Shown here: piece by piece, positions 1 to 8,309 of the stretch
Numbering within the stretch: position 1 is the first letter of the stretch
How the letters are laid out: each line of letters begins with the position of its first letter
NCBI RefSeq assembly: GCF_006227205.1
Contig: NZ_VCNG01000003.1
Span: 62,001 to 126,000, forward strand
Length of the DNA: 64,000 nt
Direction: 5' to 3'
Source: Pseudomonas sp. ICMP22404
GTDB lineage: Bacteria; Pseudomonadota; Gammaproteobacteria; Pseudomonadales; Pseudomonadaceae
The notes under the pieces: model-generated
Told to the model about the DNA's origin: nothing
Databases searched by the model: none
What the model saw: the letters and a program-made list of their open reading frames with translations, nothing else
Translations under genes and position numbers: made by a program

Positions 1-1
1 A

Positions 2-1315
2 CCATGGCCACGATCCAAGCTCTGGTTATCCATGTTGCTAATCGGCACCTGCGGCACAGCCCTGGCTGCCGAGCCATCGGCGCAAGGCTTTATGGACGGC
101 TCGACCCTAGATGTGCTGAGCCGAAATTTCTTCCTGCAGAATGACTACCGATCCCCCTCCCCGGCGAACAAAAACTATAAGCAGGAGTGGGCCCAAGGTT
201 TCATCGCCTCATTTGCCTCCGGCTTTACCCCTGGCACCGTCGGGTTTGGTGTCGACGCCCATGGTTTTCTCGGTGTGAAGCTGGATGGCGGCAAGGGGCA
301 TTCCGGAACGGGTTTGCTGCCGCTGGATTCGGATGGCCGCAGTGAGAGCGACTTCTCCAGTGCCGGTGGCGCGTTGAAACTGCGCGCGTCTCGGACCACC
401 TTGGCCTACGGTGAGATGACCGTGGAAACCCCGGTGTTCGACACCGCCGACAAACGCTTACAACCGGAATACGCCACGGGGTTTCTGCTCGACAGCCGGG
501 AGTTCGACGACGTGCATTTGCAGGCCGGGCGCTTCACCGCGTTCAAGAATCAGGATGCCTCGACCCACAGAGGGGACTTCACCGGTTATGGAGTGAGCAC
601 CGAAACCGGTGACATCAGTTTCCTCGGTGCCCAATTGTTCGAGGACCAGCCGTTGGGCGGTGCTCTGTACGCGTCCGAGCTGAGCGACACCTGGCGTCAG
701 TACTACGCCAACCTGCATCTGAAGCAATCCGGGTTCTTTCTGGACGGCAACCTTTACCACACCCAGGATTACGCTGACGCCGAGGCCGGCGCGATTGATA
801 ACACCGCCTATAGCCTGTCTGGCAAATACACCGTCGGCGCCCAGGGCTTCACCCTGGCTTATCAGAAGATCCATGGCGACACGCCCTTCGACTTTGTGGG
901 CGGCGACTCGATCTACCTCGCCAACTCCATCAAATACGCCGACTTCAACGGTGCAGGCGAACGTTCGTGGCAGGCGCGCTACGACCTGGATCTGGGAGCC
1001 TTCGGCGTCCCGGGATTGAAATTCATGACCCGCTACGTCACCGGCCGCGGCATCGATGGCACCCATGCTCCCCAAGGTGGGGCGTACAACCCATTTGACC
1101 CGGATGCCGGCCAGTTCGTCCCGCAACAAGGGGATGGAGGACGCCATTGGGAACGGGATATCGATCTGCACTACACCGTGCAATCGGGACCGGCCAAGGA
1201 TTTGTCCGTGCAGGTGTCCCAGGTGGCCCATCGGGCCAATAGCGCCCAGGGTGGGGATGACATCGACCGGGTTTATATCGTGATCGAGTACCCCCTCAAG
1301 CTGGGACGCTTTTAA
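2..1315 (+). CDS. OprD-family outer membrane porin (5' end cut by window)
   Basis: This encodes an OprD-type 18-stranded outer-membrane porin, a family that takes up basic amino acids, peptides or small carboxylates. The frame stays open to the window edge and reads a signal-peptide core (KLWLSMLLIGTCGTALA, then AEPSAQGF), so the true start is probably just outside the window; an internal ATG at 32 would cut the signal peptide. Family marks are the mature N-terminal FMDGSTLDVLSRNFFLQNDYR and the C-terminal DIDRVYIVIEYPLKLGRF, which ends in the aromatic residue needed for barrel assembly. About 420 mature residues is normal for the family. The substrate cannot be assigned. Confidence 0.9.
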   Translation, partial: PWPRSKLWLSMLLIGTCGTALAAEPSAQGFMDGSTLDVLSRNFFLQNDYRSPSPANKNYKQEWAQGFIASFASGFTPGTVGFGVDAHGFLGVKLDGGKGHSGTGLLPLDSDGRSESDFSSAGGALKLRASRTTLAYGEMTVETPVFDTADKRLQPEYATGFLLDSREFDDVHLQAGRFTAFKNQDASTHRGDFTGYGVSTETGDISFLGAQLFEDQPLGGALYASELSDTWRQYYANLHLKQSGFFLDGNLYHTQDYADAEAGAIDNTAYSLSGKYTVGAQGFTLAYQKIHGDTPFDFVGGDSIYLANSIKYADFNGAGERSWQARYDLDLGAFGVPGLKFMTRYVTGRGIDGTHAPQGGAYNPFDPDAGQFVPQQGDGGRHWERDIDLHYTVQSGPAKDLSVQVSQVAHRANSAQGGDDIDRVYIVIEYPLKLGRF

Positions 1316-1509
1316 CCGGTTCGCCTCTCGGTGACGTTGAATGTCGGCCGGTGTTCTCTGGTGTCGGCGGCATGCAGCTTCATGATCGGAACCAGGGAGC
1401 CAAACGGCTCAACCCTGTCCATCAGCATCCGGGAGAGACGCTGATGAGCGAATTTCCAAGCTGACGAGCCTTCATCACGGTTCTGCGGATTTCCTGCGAT
1501 CTGATCCAT
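1312..1509 (-). CDS. Possible small protein downstream of the KfrA-like gene
   Basis: This 65-residue frame starts 4 bases after the stop of the KfrA-like gene on the same strand. It has a well-placed Shine-Dalgarno (AGGAG, 7 bases before ATG) that overlaps the upstream stop codon. The product is basic and polar, with no recognised domain or membrane segment. Its stop overlaps the last bases of the convergent porin gene. The ribosome site and tight spacing are the only support, and it may be a chance frame. Confidence 0.3.
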   Translation of the reverse strand: MDQIAGNPQNRDEGSSAWKFAHQRLSRMLMDRVEPFGSLVPIMKLHAADTREHRPTFNVTERRTG

Positions 1510-1512
1510 GCT

Positions 1513-2583
1513 TCATCTCCTAGGTCGTTTCGAAGGCTTGGCGTGCCCGGCGAGTTGTTTCTTCTCTACCCCTGAGGAGGCATCGCTCCCCTCCTCCGGG
1601 CCTGACTCACCGCTCTCAACCCGCCGAAGTTGCTCATTCTCTTTCTGAAGCGACGCGATCAGCGCCGTGGTTTCCTGCTCACGCAGATCGGCTACAGCGG
1701 CGGCCTTGTGGAGCGCCTTTACCTCTTCACGCAGAGCCGAGATCTGTTCCATGAGGTGTTCAGTCAGCCCAGCGGTCTTGGCCTCGCCCTGGCGTAGTGC
1801 CTCAATTTGAGCATTGAGCGACTGAACCAAAGCTTCCTGCGTGTGCAAGGCTTTGGTTTGTTGCCGGGCTTCACCAAGCAGGCGTTCATTGTCGCGATTC
1901 AGACGGGTCAGATCGTCCTGTTTTACGGCGATAGTCTCTCGCAGTTTGCGTTGCTCAACCTGCATCTCATGCAGTTGAGACTCGTGCCTGCGTTGATCCT
2001 GATTACGCTGTTCCTTCGCCGCCCCTCGATAATGTTCGAGCGCCCCACGGGCTTGGACGTGCTTTTCCTCCAGCGATTGGAGGTGCTTGTCCTTTTCAGC
2101 AACCAAGGATTCCAGGTCGGTACAGCGCTGGCTGAGTCGTGCGTTACGCGTCAACTCAGCCTGGAGCGAGGACTGGGTGGTTGCGAGCTCAGCGCTCTGC
2201 GTCTCTATCGCCGCCTGTTGGGTAGCCAGTTGACGTTGAGCGGTGGCCAGTTCCGATCTGAGTTCGCTGATCTGGTTTTCCAGCGCAGTCCGCTGCTGTT
2301 CAAAAGCTGCAGTGGCCTGGGAGATGACTTCCTGGCCCTCCTCCATCAGCTGATCCAGCAGCGTCTGCACCATGCCATTGAGCGTTTCACCCATGCGCTC
2401 ACGTGAGGTCACGGGCTCTGAATTGGAGGGTTCAAGCTCTTTCAGGTAACGAGAAATCGTCGTCTTGGACCCCGTATTTCCAAGCTCTACGCGCACTGCG
2501 TCGATGCTGGGGTTGGCCCCTCTGGCCAGCAGCGCCTGACGTGCCTTCTGCACTACAGCTTTGTTGATCCCGCCTCGAGCCAT
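1513..2583 (-). CDS. KfrA-like DNA-binding coiled-coil protein
   Basis: The first ~50 residues (MARGGINKAVVQKARQALL, then NPSIDAVRVELG and KTTISRYLKEL) match the KfrA N-terminal DNA-binding domain known from plasmid partition and regulatory proteins. Residues ~75-320 form a long heptad-rich coiled coil dominated by Q, E, A and L. The tail is short and basic (KPSKRPRR). The start is supported by AGGAGG 4 bases before ATG. A perfect 7+7 palindrome about 27 bases upstream is a likely autoregulatory operator. It lies divergent from a tyrosine recombinase, a pairing that suggests a mobile-element module. It probably binds DNA and may organise or repress the locus; a partition role on the chromosome is not shown. 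Confidence 0.85.
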   Translation of the reverse strand: MARGGINKAVVQKARQALLARGANPSIDAVRVELGNTGSKTTISRYLKELEPSNSEPVTSRERMGETLNGMVQTLLDQLMEEGQEVISQATAAFEQQRTALENQISELRSELATAQRQLATQQAAIETQSAELATTQSSLQAELTRNARLSQRCTDLESLVAEKDKHLQSLEEKHVQARGALEHYRGAAKEQRNQDQRRHESQLHEMQVEQRKLRETIAVKQDDLTRLNRDNERLLGEARQQTKALHTQEALVQSLNAQIEALRQGEAKTAGLTEHLMEQISALREEVKALHKAAAVADLREQETTALIASLQKENEQLRRVESGESGPEEGSDASSGVEKKQLAGHAKPSKRPRR

Positions 2584-2607
2584 AGGGCCTCCTACGATTT
2601 CGTACTG

Positions 2608-2626
2608 TGTTACATGTCATGTAAAT
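2608..2626. promoter_or_regulatory. Palindrome upstream of the kfrA-like gene, candidate operator
   Basis: TTACATG-T-CATGTAA is a perfect 7-bp inverted repeat with a one-base centre. It lies ~27 bases before the kfrA-like start and in the shared region with the divergent recombinase gene. KfrA proteins are known to repress their own promoters through inverted repeats, so this is the natural candidate site; binding is inferred. Confidence 0.45.
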
Positions 2627-2779
2627 ACATATTGAATTAAGCGAACCTTACACCCTTTGATCTTGATTTTCTACAAGCCCATAATAGAGCTTTATGGCTT
2701 CTTGAACCGTCGCTGCGTCCGGAACACCTCCCCGCGGCGTATGCAGGCAAAAACGCTCCGATTTTGAAGGCGGCAGACG

Positions 2780-3760
2780 ATGGAAAAGGCAGATCGGTAC
2801 CTGAGCGCCGGCACCCGGGAGAACACGCGAAAAAGCTACCGGGCGGCGATCGAGCACTTTGAGGTCACGTGGGGCGGATACCTGCCCACGACCGGCACAG
2901 GTGTGGTTCGGTACCTCGCGGAGTACGCCGACAAGCTCTCCATCAACACGCTGAAGCAGCGTCTGGCGGCCCTGGCCCAGTGGCACATCACCCAGGGCTT
3001 CCCTGACCCGACCAAGACGCCTGATGTCCGCCAAATGATCAAAGGCATCAGGGTCGTGCACCCTGCACAGGTCAGACAGGCCGCCCCGCTGCTGCTGAAG
3101 CACCTGGAGCAAGCAGTCGCCTGGCTTGAAGGGCAAGCAACTGCCGCGCTTGAACGCGGAGACTACAAGTCGCTGGTGCGTCACCGTCGTTCGGTGGCGA
3201 TTATCTTGATTGGGTTCTGGCGTGGTTTTCGGGGCGATGAGTTGACCAGGCTGACGGTAGAGAACACGAAAGCCATAAGCGGTGAAGGGATTACCTTTTT
3301 CCTGCCCTACACCAAGGGCGACCGTCAGCATGAAGGAGCGACCTTCCAGACGCCGGCGCTCGTCATGCTCTGTCCCGTTGAGGCCTATATCAACTGGATA
3401 ACAGTGGCCGGAATCGCAAGTGGCCCGGTGTTCCAGCGAATTGATCGTTGGGGCAACCTGTCAGGCAAAGCCATGCAACCGCATAGCTTGATTCCCGTGT
3501 TGCGCCGCATTTTCAAAGAGGCAGGATTGCCAGCGGAGTTGTACAGCAGTCACTCGATGCGGCGCGGATTTGCGACCTGGGCGTCTGCGAACGGTTGGGA
3601 CATCAAGGGATTGATGGGATATGTCGGCTGGAAGGACATGAAGTCCGCGTTGCGCTATGTGGATGCCAGCGTGTCCTTCGGCGGAATTGCTTTGCGCGCC
3701 GCCCAACAAGCGCCCGTCCTGGAGAACAAAAGGATTTCCGGTCTTCACCCGGATCACTGA
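2780..3760 (+). CDS. Tyrosine recombinase (phage-type integrase)
   Basis: This 326-residue site-specific recombinase has the full set of tyrosine-recombinase residues. The first Arg is R151 in FRGDEL, the catalytic-loop Lys is about K179, the HxxR is H258-R261 in HSMRRGF, the box-III residue is W284, and the nucleophile is Y293 in LRYVD. The N-terminal SAM-like core-binding domain covers ~1-110 (SAGTRENTRKSYRAAIEHFE, the usual start of XerC/D-like proteins). It is divergent from the KfrA-like gene. No attachment repeat was identified around it. It looks intact, so it may still be active, or it may be the scar of an integrated element. Confidence 0.9.
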   Translation: MEKADRYLSAGTRENTRKSYRAAIEHFEVTWGGYLPTTGTGVVRYLAEYADKLSINTLKQRLAALAQWHITQGFPDPTKTPDVRQMIKGIRVVHPAQVRQAAPLLLKHLEQAVAWLEGQATAALERGDYKSLVRHRRSVAIILIGFWRGFRGDELTRLTVENTKAISGEGITFFLPYTKGDRQHEGATFQTPALVMLCPVEAYINWITVAGIASGPVFQRIDRWGNLSGKAMQPHSLIPVLRRIFKEAGLPAELYSSHSMRRGFATWASANGWDIKGLMGYVGWKDMKSALRYVDASVSFGGIALRAAQQAPVLENKRISGLHPDH

Positions 3761-3832
3761 CCTACCCGGCAGGCTTCAAGCACTCGTTTAGACCGTGAAA
3801 AAAACGCGTCAAAGCGTTCTCCGCCCAAGACG

Positions 3833-5023
3833 CTATTGCTTCTTGAATAAAAGCAGGACTAGAGCGATTGCGGCAAGCAATGCTCCCATGAGGAACGTGC
3901 TGCCTGATCCAATGCTTTGCCATAGCCAGCCCGCAAGAACGCTGGCGATCAGCATGCATACACCGCTGACCAGATTGAAAATGCCGAAGGCCGTACCCTT
4001 GAGTTCTCCTGGGGCTTTATCGGCCACCAGAGAGGCGAGAATGCCTTGGCTGAATCCCATATGAACCCCCCATAACACGACGCCCAGCAGCATCGTGATG
4101 ACAGAACTGGACTGAGCAAGAACCAGATCCGCCAAGACAAGTAGTCCCATACCCACACAGAGCAGTTTCGTGCGACTGATACGATCGGATAGCCAACCGG
4201 CAGGGTAAGCGGACAACGCATAGAAAAGCGCCATGACTACCATCACCAGCGGAACCCAGGTCACTGACAAGCCCAACTGTTGCGCCCGCAATACCAGAAA
4301 CGCTTCGCTGAACCGGGCAAGCGTAAACACCCCGCCCACGACAACCACCCACCAATACCCAGCGGAGAAGTCGTGAAGGACGCGCCAATGTATTGGAGAT
4401 CGAAATCTGTGTTCCCGGGAGGCGTGAACGGGTTCTTTTACTCCGGTGACAATGAGCGCCACCGCTATAGCTGCCGGAATGACTGCAACCCACAGTACAA
4501 GCTGTATATCCGCGAGCCACAGCATCAACAAGATGGCCAGAGCGGGGCCAAGAACGGCCCCTACGGTATCCATCGATTGGCGTAACCCAAAGCAGGCTCC
4601 ACGGATCTCTGGTGGCGAGACATCTGCCACGAGGGCATCTCGCGGCGCACCACGAATACCTTTTCCGATTCGATCCAGAAAGCGTGCAGTGAAGACCACT
4701 TCAACTGAGTGCGCCAAAGGAAAAAGCGGCTTGGTCAGGGCCGCCAAACCATACCCAAGCAACAGAAGTCCTTTGCGCCTGCCAATGAAATCGCTGATGG
4801 CGCCAGAGAATATCTTGACGAGCATGGCGGTCGACTCGGCGATCCCCTCGATTATCCCGACAGTCAATGCGCTCGCACCCAGTGTGGTGACCAAAAACAC
4901 GGGCACCAAGCTGTGTACAAGCTCGGACGATAGATCCATGAACAGGCTGACAAAACCCAAAGCCCAGATCGTGCGCGGAATACGAAGACGCTCAACGTTG
5001 ATGTGTGGACTTTCGCTACTCAT
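3833..5023 (-). CDS. MFS transporter
   Basis: This is a 12-helix major facilitator permease of ~396 residues in the inner membrane. The loop between helices 2 and 3 carries SDFIGRRKGLLLLGYG, a variant of the MFS motif A, and DRIGKGIRGAPRDALVADV follows in helices 4-5, as in a family of bacterial permeases of unknown substrate. The ATG at 5023 is preferred over a GTG 15 bases upstream because GGAAAG lies ~6 bases before it. Local base composition is less GC-rich than the catabolic and NRPS regions and the gene sits beside a recombinase, so it may be acquired. Substrate unknown. Confidence 0.85.
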   Translation of the reverse strand: MSSESPHINVERLRIPRTIWALGFVSLFMDLSSELVHSLVPVFLVTTLGASALTVGIIEGIAESTAMLVKIFSGAISDFIGRRKGLLLLGYGLAALTKPLFPLAHSVEVVFTARFLDRIGKGIRGAPRDALVADVSPPEIRGACFGLRQSMDTVGAVLGPALAILLMLWLADIQLVLWVAVIPAAIAVALIVTGVKEPVHASREHRFRSPIHWRVLHDFSAGYWWVVVVGGVFTLARFSEAFLVLRAQQLGLSVTWVPLVMVVMALFYALSAYPAGWLSDRISRTKLLCVGMGLLVLADLVLAQSSSVITMLLGVVLWGVHMGFSQGILASLVADKAPGELKGTAFGIFNLVSGVCMLIASVLAGWLWQSIGSGSTFLMGALLAAIALVLLLFKKQ

Positions 5024-5090
5024 CTTGTCTTTCCGCACTCATCAGTGAAAGCAACTTAACAGTGCTTACATTATTCGTCTTGAGACAAAA

Positions 5091-5456
5091 TCAATGAAGC
5101 TGCCGTTGTCTCTGTAGTTCTCGCTTGAGCCAGGCACCTGCCGGTTGCGCGCCTTCCGGGCACCGCACCTCATAGTCGCGGCCACTCATACTGCTTTGCG
5201 TGGCAGCAAGATCGATGAAGTCTTCTGCACTGTTCACCTTGTTCTTGTCCTCCAGGTAATTCAGCTTTTTCTCCAGATGCGCGCGCGCCTGGGGACCTGG
5301 GAACTCTCCTCCGTTACGCACAAATCGGCATTCACTGTGCTCGACAAAGTCCAGCAAGCCTTTTATCTCCTGAGTGGCTTGAGGCGGGGTTTGAGCCTGG
5401 GCATTGCTTACGATTGCGACAAGGCAAATACCCGTTGCCATCATCCACATCCGCAT
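5091..5456 (-). CDS. DUF5329-family periplasmic protein
   Basis: This is a 121-residue small secreted protein. The signal peptide is MRMWMMATGICLVAIVSNAQ, ending at AQA. The mature part (IKGLLDFVEHSECRFVRNGG, then HLEKKLNYLEDKNKV and SAEDFIDLAATQSSMSG) matches the DUF5329 family, which has a conserved Cys and an EDFI motif but no known function. The start was moved inward from a longer frame because GAGGAA sits 6 bases before this ATG and the signal peptide begins here. Confidence 0.85.
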   Translation of the reverse strand: MRMWMMATGICLVAIVSNAQAQTPPQATQEIKGLLDFVEHSECRFVRNGGEFPGPQARAHLEKKLNYLEDKNKVNSAEDFIDLAATQSSMSGRDYEVRCPEGAQPAGAWLKRELQRQRQLH

Positions 5457-5601
5457 GATTCTTCCTCGTATGGGCACTGTTGCGATTCGCTCTTCGACGG
5501 CTGAGGGCAAGAAGCCCTTTTTGGGTAGAAATAGAGCCGGCGCCAGGGTGTAGGCGCGATGGCTCCCCTGAGCATACACTGCGCAAACCGTGCTGGGCTT
5601 G

Positions 5602-6039
5602 TCATTTCTGATTCGGCTGCCAGTCGTCCGGCACCACGGCAATCACATCGATCTCCATCAGCCATTGAGGCTGGCCCAGGCCGGAGATCACCAGCCCCGT
5701 CGAAATCGGGAAGACCCCTTTGAGCCACTTGCCGATCTCCTGGTAGACCGGCTCGCGATAACGCGGGTCGATGATGTAGGTGGTGGTCTTGACGATATGT
5801 GACAGGTCCGAGCCGGCCTCTTCGAGCAGTTGCTTGACGTTCTTCATCGCCTGCTCGGCCTGGGCACGTGGGTCACCGAGGCCAACCAGATTGCCTTCAA
5901 AATCGGTGCCGATCTGGCCGCGAACGTAAATCGTGTTGCCCGCGCGAACGGCCTGGCATAGATCGTTATCCAGCGACTGGTTCGGGTAGGTCTCTTTGGT
6001 GTTGAACATGCGGATGCGGGTGTGGGTCGGTTGTGTCAT
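5602..6039 (-). CDS. RidA (YjgF/YER057c/UK114) family protein, atypical active site
   Basis: This 145-residue RidA-fold protein contains QAVRAGNTIYVRGQIGTD, then ALKNV-like QAMKNVKQLLEEAGSDLSHI and a C-terminal LMEIDVIAVVPDDW. RidA proteins hydrolyse reactive imines/enamines made by PLP enzymes or oxidases. Here the family's substrate-binding Arg (the PARS motif) is replaced: the aligned segment reads FPISTGLVISGL. By family knowledge that change points to a non-archetypal Rid subgroup that may lack classical imine deaminase activity. The start was set at the ATG with GGAGAG about 6 bases upstream. It lies 37 bases after the flavin monooxygenase gene and is probably in its operon, where it may process the imine or ketone product. 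Confidence 0.88.
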   Translation of the reverse strand: MTQPTHTRIRMFNTKETYPNQSLDNDLCQAVRAGNTIYVRGQIGTDFEGNLVGLGDPRAQAEQAMKNVKQLLEEAGSDLSHIVKTTTYIIDPRYREPVYQEIGKWLKGVFPISTGLVISGLGQPQWLMEIDVIAVVPDDWQPNQK

Positions 6040-6076
6040 GCGAGGTCTCTCCAAACAACAAAATGGGCGCGGGGTA

Positions 6077-7399
6077 TCAGACACCGACGGGGCGATCCAG
6101 AATCGGCGCAATCATCGAAGCGGACTGCTCGGCCTCGCGCTGTGCCGCATCGCGATACTCCAGGTAGGTCCGTTGGGTCGCGATGTGGTCGGCCACGTAT
6201 TTGGCGTCATGCCAGACACCCCAGATGAATGACGACCCCCGGCGCGATTGCCACGGCAATCCCAGGAAATAGATGCCCGATTCGCTGCACACGCCGCGCT
6301 GGTGAACAGGCTTGCCCTTGGCGTCGAATGCGTCGACTTTCATCCAGCTGTAATCGGTGGCATAGCCGGTGGCCCAGATGATCGTGGTAATGCCCGCCTT
6401 GAACAAATCCAGCTCAAGAATCGGGTTGCGCACGCATTCAGGGTCAGGGAACACACGACGGGCTTCGGGTTCGGGCGGCAGTTGAAGGCCGTTGCGCTCG
6501 ATGTACGCATCGGCCGCATCGAGCACCGCCAAATAGTTTTCGTCGCCACGCGCGAGGTTGTCGGCCAGGTCGGGCTGAAACGTCACGACGCCGTTGTCGA
6601 ACGAACGGGTGACACCGACGAGTTTCATGCCACGCTCGGCCAGCTCGCGAAAGTCCACGGTGCGCCCTCCATGGGCGCCGCTGACGGCGATCGTGACATG
6701 CTCACGGCCCGGCTTCATCGTCGCCTGGTCCCATTCGCCCAACACGCCCAACCACCAACAGAAATCCCGATTGCGGTAAGCACGTGGAGGACGGTCGTGC
6801 TGGCCCACCGAGAGGTAGACCTCGCGACCGGCGCGCTGCAGTTCATCCGCGATCTGGGTACCGGAGGACCCGGCGCCCACCACCAGAATGGCGCCGTCAG
6901 GAAGCTGCTGGGGATTGCGGTATTGGGCAGAGTGAATCTGCGTCAGCCGAGCGTCTTTCGGGGCAATGGCCGGGATCACGGGACGCTGGAAAGGCCCTGT
7001 CGCAACGACCACGCGATTGGCCTGGATCACCCCCTCGGAGGTCTGGACCGTGAAGCCCGGGCGACCGACATTGCGCTCGACCTTGCGTACCTCGACGCCG
7101 GTGCGAATCGGCGCCTTGAATTTGCGCGCATAGGCTTCGAAGTAATCGGCGACCCGCTCTTTCGGGGCGAAACTGTCCGGGCTCAGGTCGTCGAACTCAA
7201 GCCCTGGAAAACGATCGTGCCAGGCCGGCCCGTTGGCCACCAATGAGTCCCAGCGGCCTGTGCGCCACGCCTCGGCAATCCGGCTGCGCTCGAGGACCAG
7301 GTGAGCAATGCCCAGTTTGCTCAGATGCTCGCTCATGGCGATGCCAGCCTGACCTGCGCCAACCACGAGCGTATCGATTTCGTTGTTTCCAGCTGTCAT
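6077..7399 (-). CDS. Flavin-containing monooxygenase / NAD(P)-binding oxidoreductase
   Basis: This 440-residue flavoprotein has two Rossmann motifs: an FAD site near the start (VVGAGQAGIAMSEHLSKLG) and an NADPH site (ILVVGAGSSGTQIADEL). Between and after them are ATGPFQRP-type and WATGY (IIWATGYATDY) elements typical of class B/FMO-like monooxygenases. It would oxygenate a nitrogen or sulfur centre using NADPH and O2. The ATG at 7399, with AAGGA 7 bases upstream, is preferred to the GTG 15 bases earlier. It precedes the rid gene and follows a TetR gene on the same strand, so the three probably form a regulated unit. Substrate unknown, perhaps an amine. Confidence 0.87.
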   Translation of the reverse strand: MTAGNNEIDTLVVGAGQAGIAMSEHLSKLGIAHLVLERSRIAEAWRTGRWDSLVANGPAWHDRFPGLEFDDLSPDSFAPKERVADYFEAYARKFKAPIRTGVEVRKVERNVGRPGFTVQTSEGVIQANRVVVATGPFQRPVIPAIAPKDARLTQIHSAQYRNPQQLPDGAILVVGAGSSGTQIADELQRAGREVYLSVGQHDRPPRAYRNRDFCWWLGVLGEWDQATMKPGREHVTIAVSGAHGGRTVDFRELAERGMKLVGVTRSFDNGVVTFQPDLADNLARGDENYLAVLDAADAYIERNGLQLPPEPEARRVFPDPECVRNPILELDLFKAGITTIIWATGYATDYSWMKVDAFDAKGKPVHQRGVCSESGIYFLGLPWQSRRGSSFIWGVWHDAKYVADHIATQRTYLEYRDAAQREAEQSASMIAPILDRPVGV

Positions 7400-7516
7400 A
7401 CCTGTGTCCTTCACGAAGGCGGGTGTGGACGCATTCTGTGCAGGAACAGGCGATAGCGAAATTATGATTTTTGTCGTCGCAGAGCAGGAAAAAACTAGGG
7501 GCTGCCCGAGGCGTCG

Positions 7517-8134
7517 TCAGGCAGGCTTTGCCTCAGTCAGCATCCCATGGCACATCAACCCCAGCACACTGCGCATGTGCGCTGCATGGGCTTCGCGATC
7601 GGGCACCGCTGCGGTTGCCAGCTGGATGAACGCCAGGTTGGCGTACTGGTTGAACAAAGTGGCCGCCACGTCGACGTCGACCGACTCACGCACCTTGCCC
7701 AGCTTCTGGAAATGCACGAGCAACGCCTTGGCCTCCTCGACCACGGCAGCATTCCATGGCTCGAAGGCCTGGGCCAACTCCCCCGTGAACAGAAACGGTG
7801 CCAGTTCACGCCACAGCGACGTCGGCATGGCGCGCAACTGATAGCGCGTCATCAAGCCTTCGAGTTCGCAGAGAGCATCGAGTGGGTCGGCGTTTTCGTT
7901 CAGATTCGCCCTCGCCTCCCCCATGGCCTGTTCATCGGGCGCCTTCAACAGGGCCAGCAGGATCTCTTGCTTGCCGCCGAAATAATTGACCACCGTAGGC
8001 GAGGACACTCCTGCCTGATTGGCAATCTGCTCCAACGTGGTGGCGCCGAAGCCGTTGGCTTTGAATAACGCCAGCGCGGCCTCGACGATGTTCTGCCGGC
8101 GCTGCTCTTTTTGTCGCTCTCTGAGTCCTGTCAT
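7517..8134 (-). CDS. TetR-family transcriptional regulator
   Basis: This 205-residue one-component regulator has the TetR helix-turn-helix at residues ~10-55 (NIVEAALALFKANGFGATTL, then IANQAGVSSPTVVNYFGGK). The C-terminal ligand domain is typical in length. It is divergent from the aminotransferase gene and upstream of the monooxygenase on its own strand. The 175-base divergent region contains an AT-rich palindrome that could be its operator. It likely represses one or both flanking catabolic units until a pathway metabolite binds. Confidence 0.92.
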   Translation of the reverse strand: MTGLRERQKEQRRQNIVEAALALFKANGFGATTLEQIANQAGVSSPTVVNYFGGKQEILLALLKAPDEQAMGEARANLNENADPLDALCELEGLMTRYQLRAMPTSLWRELAPFLFTGELAQAFEPWNAAVVEEAKALLVHFQKLGKVRESVDVDVAATLFNQYANLAFIQLATAAVPDREAHAAHMRSVLGLMCHGMLTEAKPA

Positions 8135-8194
8135 GGTGCCCCAGGCGTGGTTTTTTCGATGACTTGCAGGTTACGGATAATAATTTCGATCAAC

Positions 8195-8219
8195 AAATAT
8201 TTTCTTTACAAAAATATTT
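8195..8219. promoter_or_regulatory. AT-rich palindrome between tetR and aminotransferase, candidate operator
   Basis: AAATATTTT and AAAATATTT form a perfect 9-bp inverted repeat with a 7-base spacer. It lies in the divergent region of the TetR and aminotransferase genes, 61 bases before the TetR start. Size and symmetry suit a TetR dimer site; the AT richness could also be promoter sequence. Confidence 0.4.
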
Positions 8220-8309
8220 TTAAGTGCCAAAACTTGATGCGCGCCCTGCCCTCATCCACGCCCATTCCCTTGAATGCAAATTGCGGCGCCATCATCCTGG
8301 AGAAGTGCA

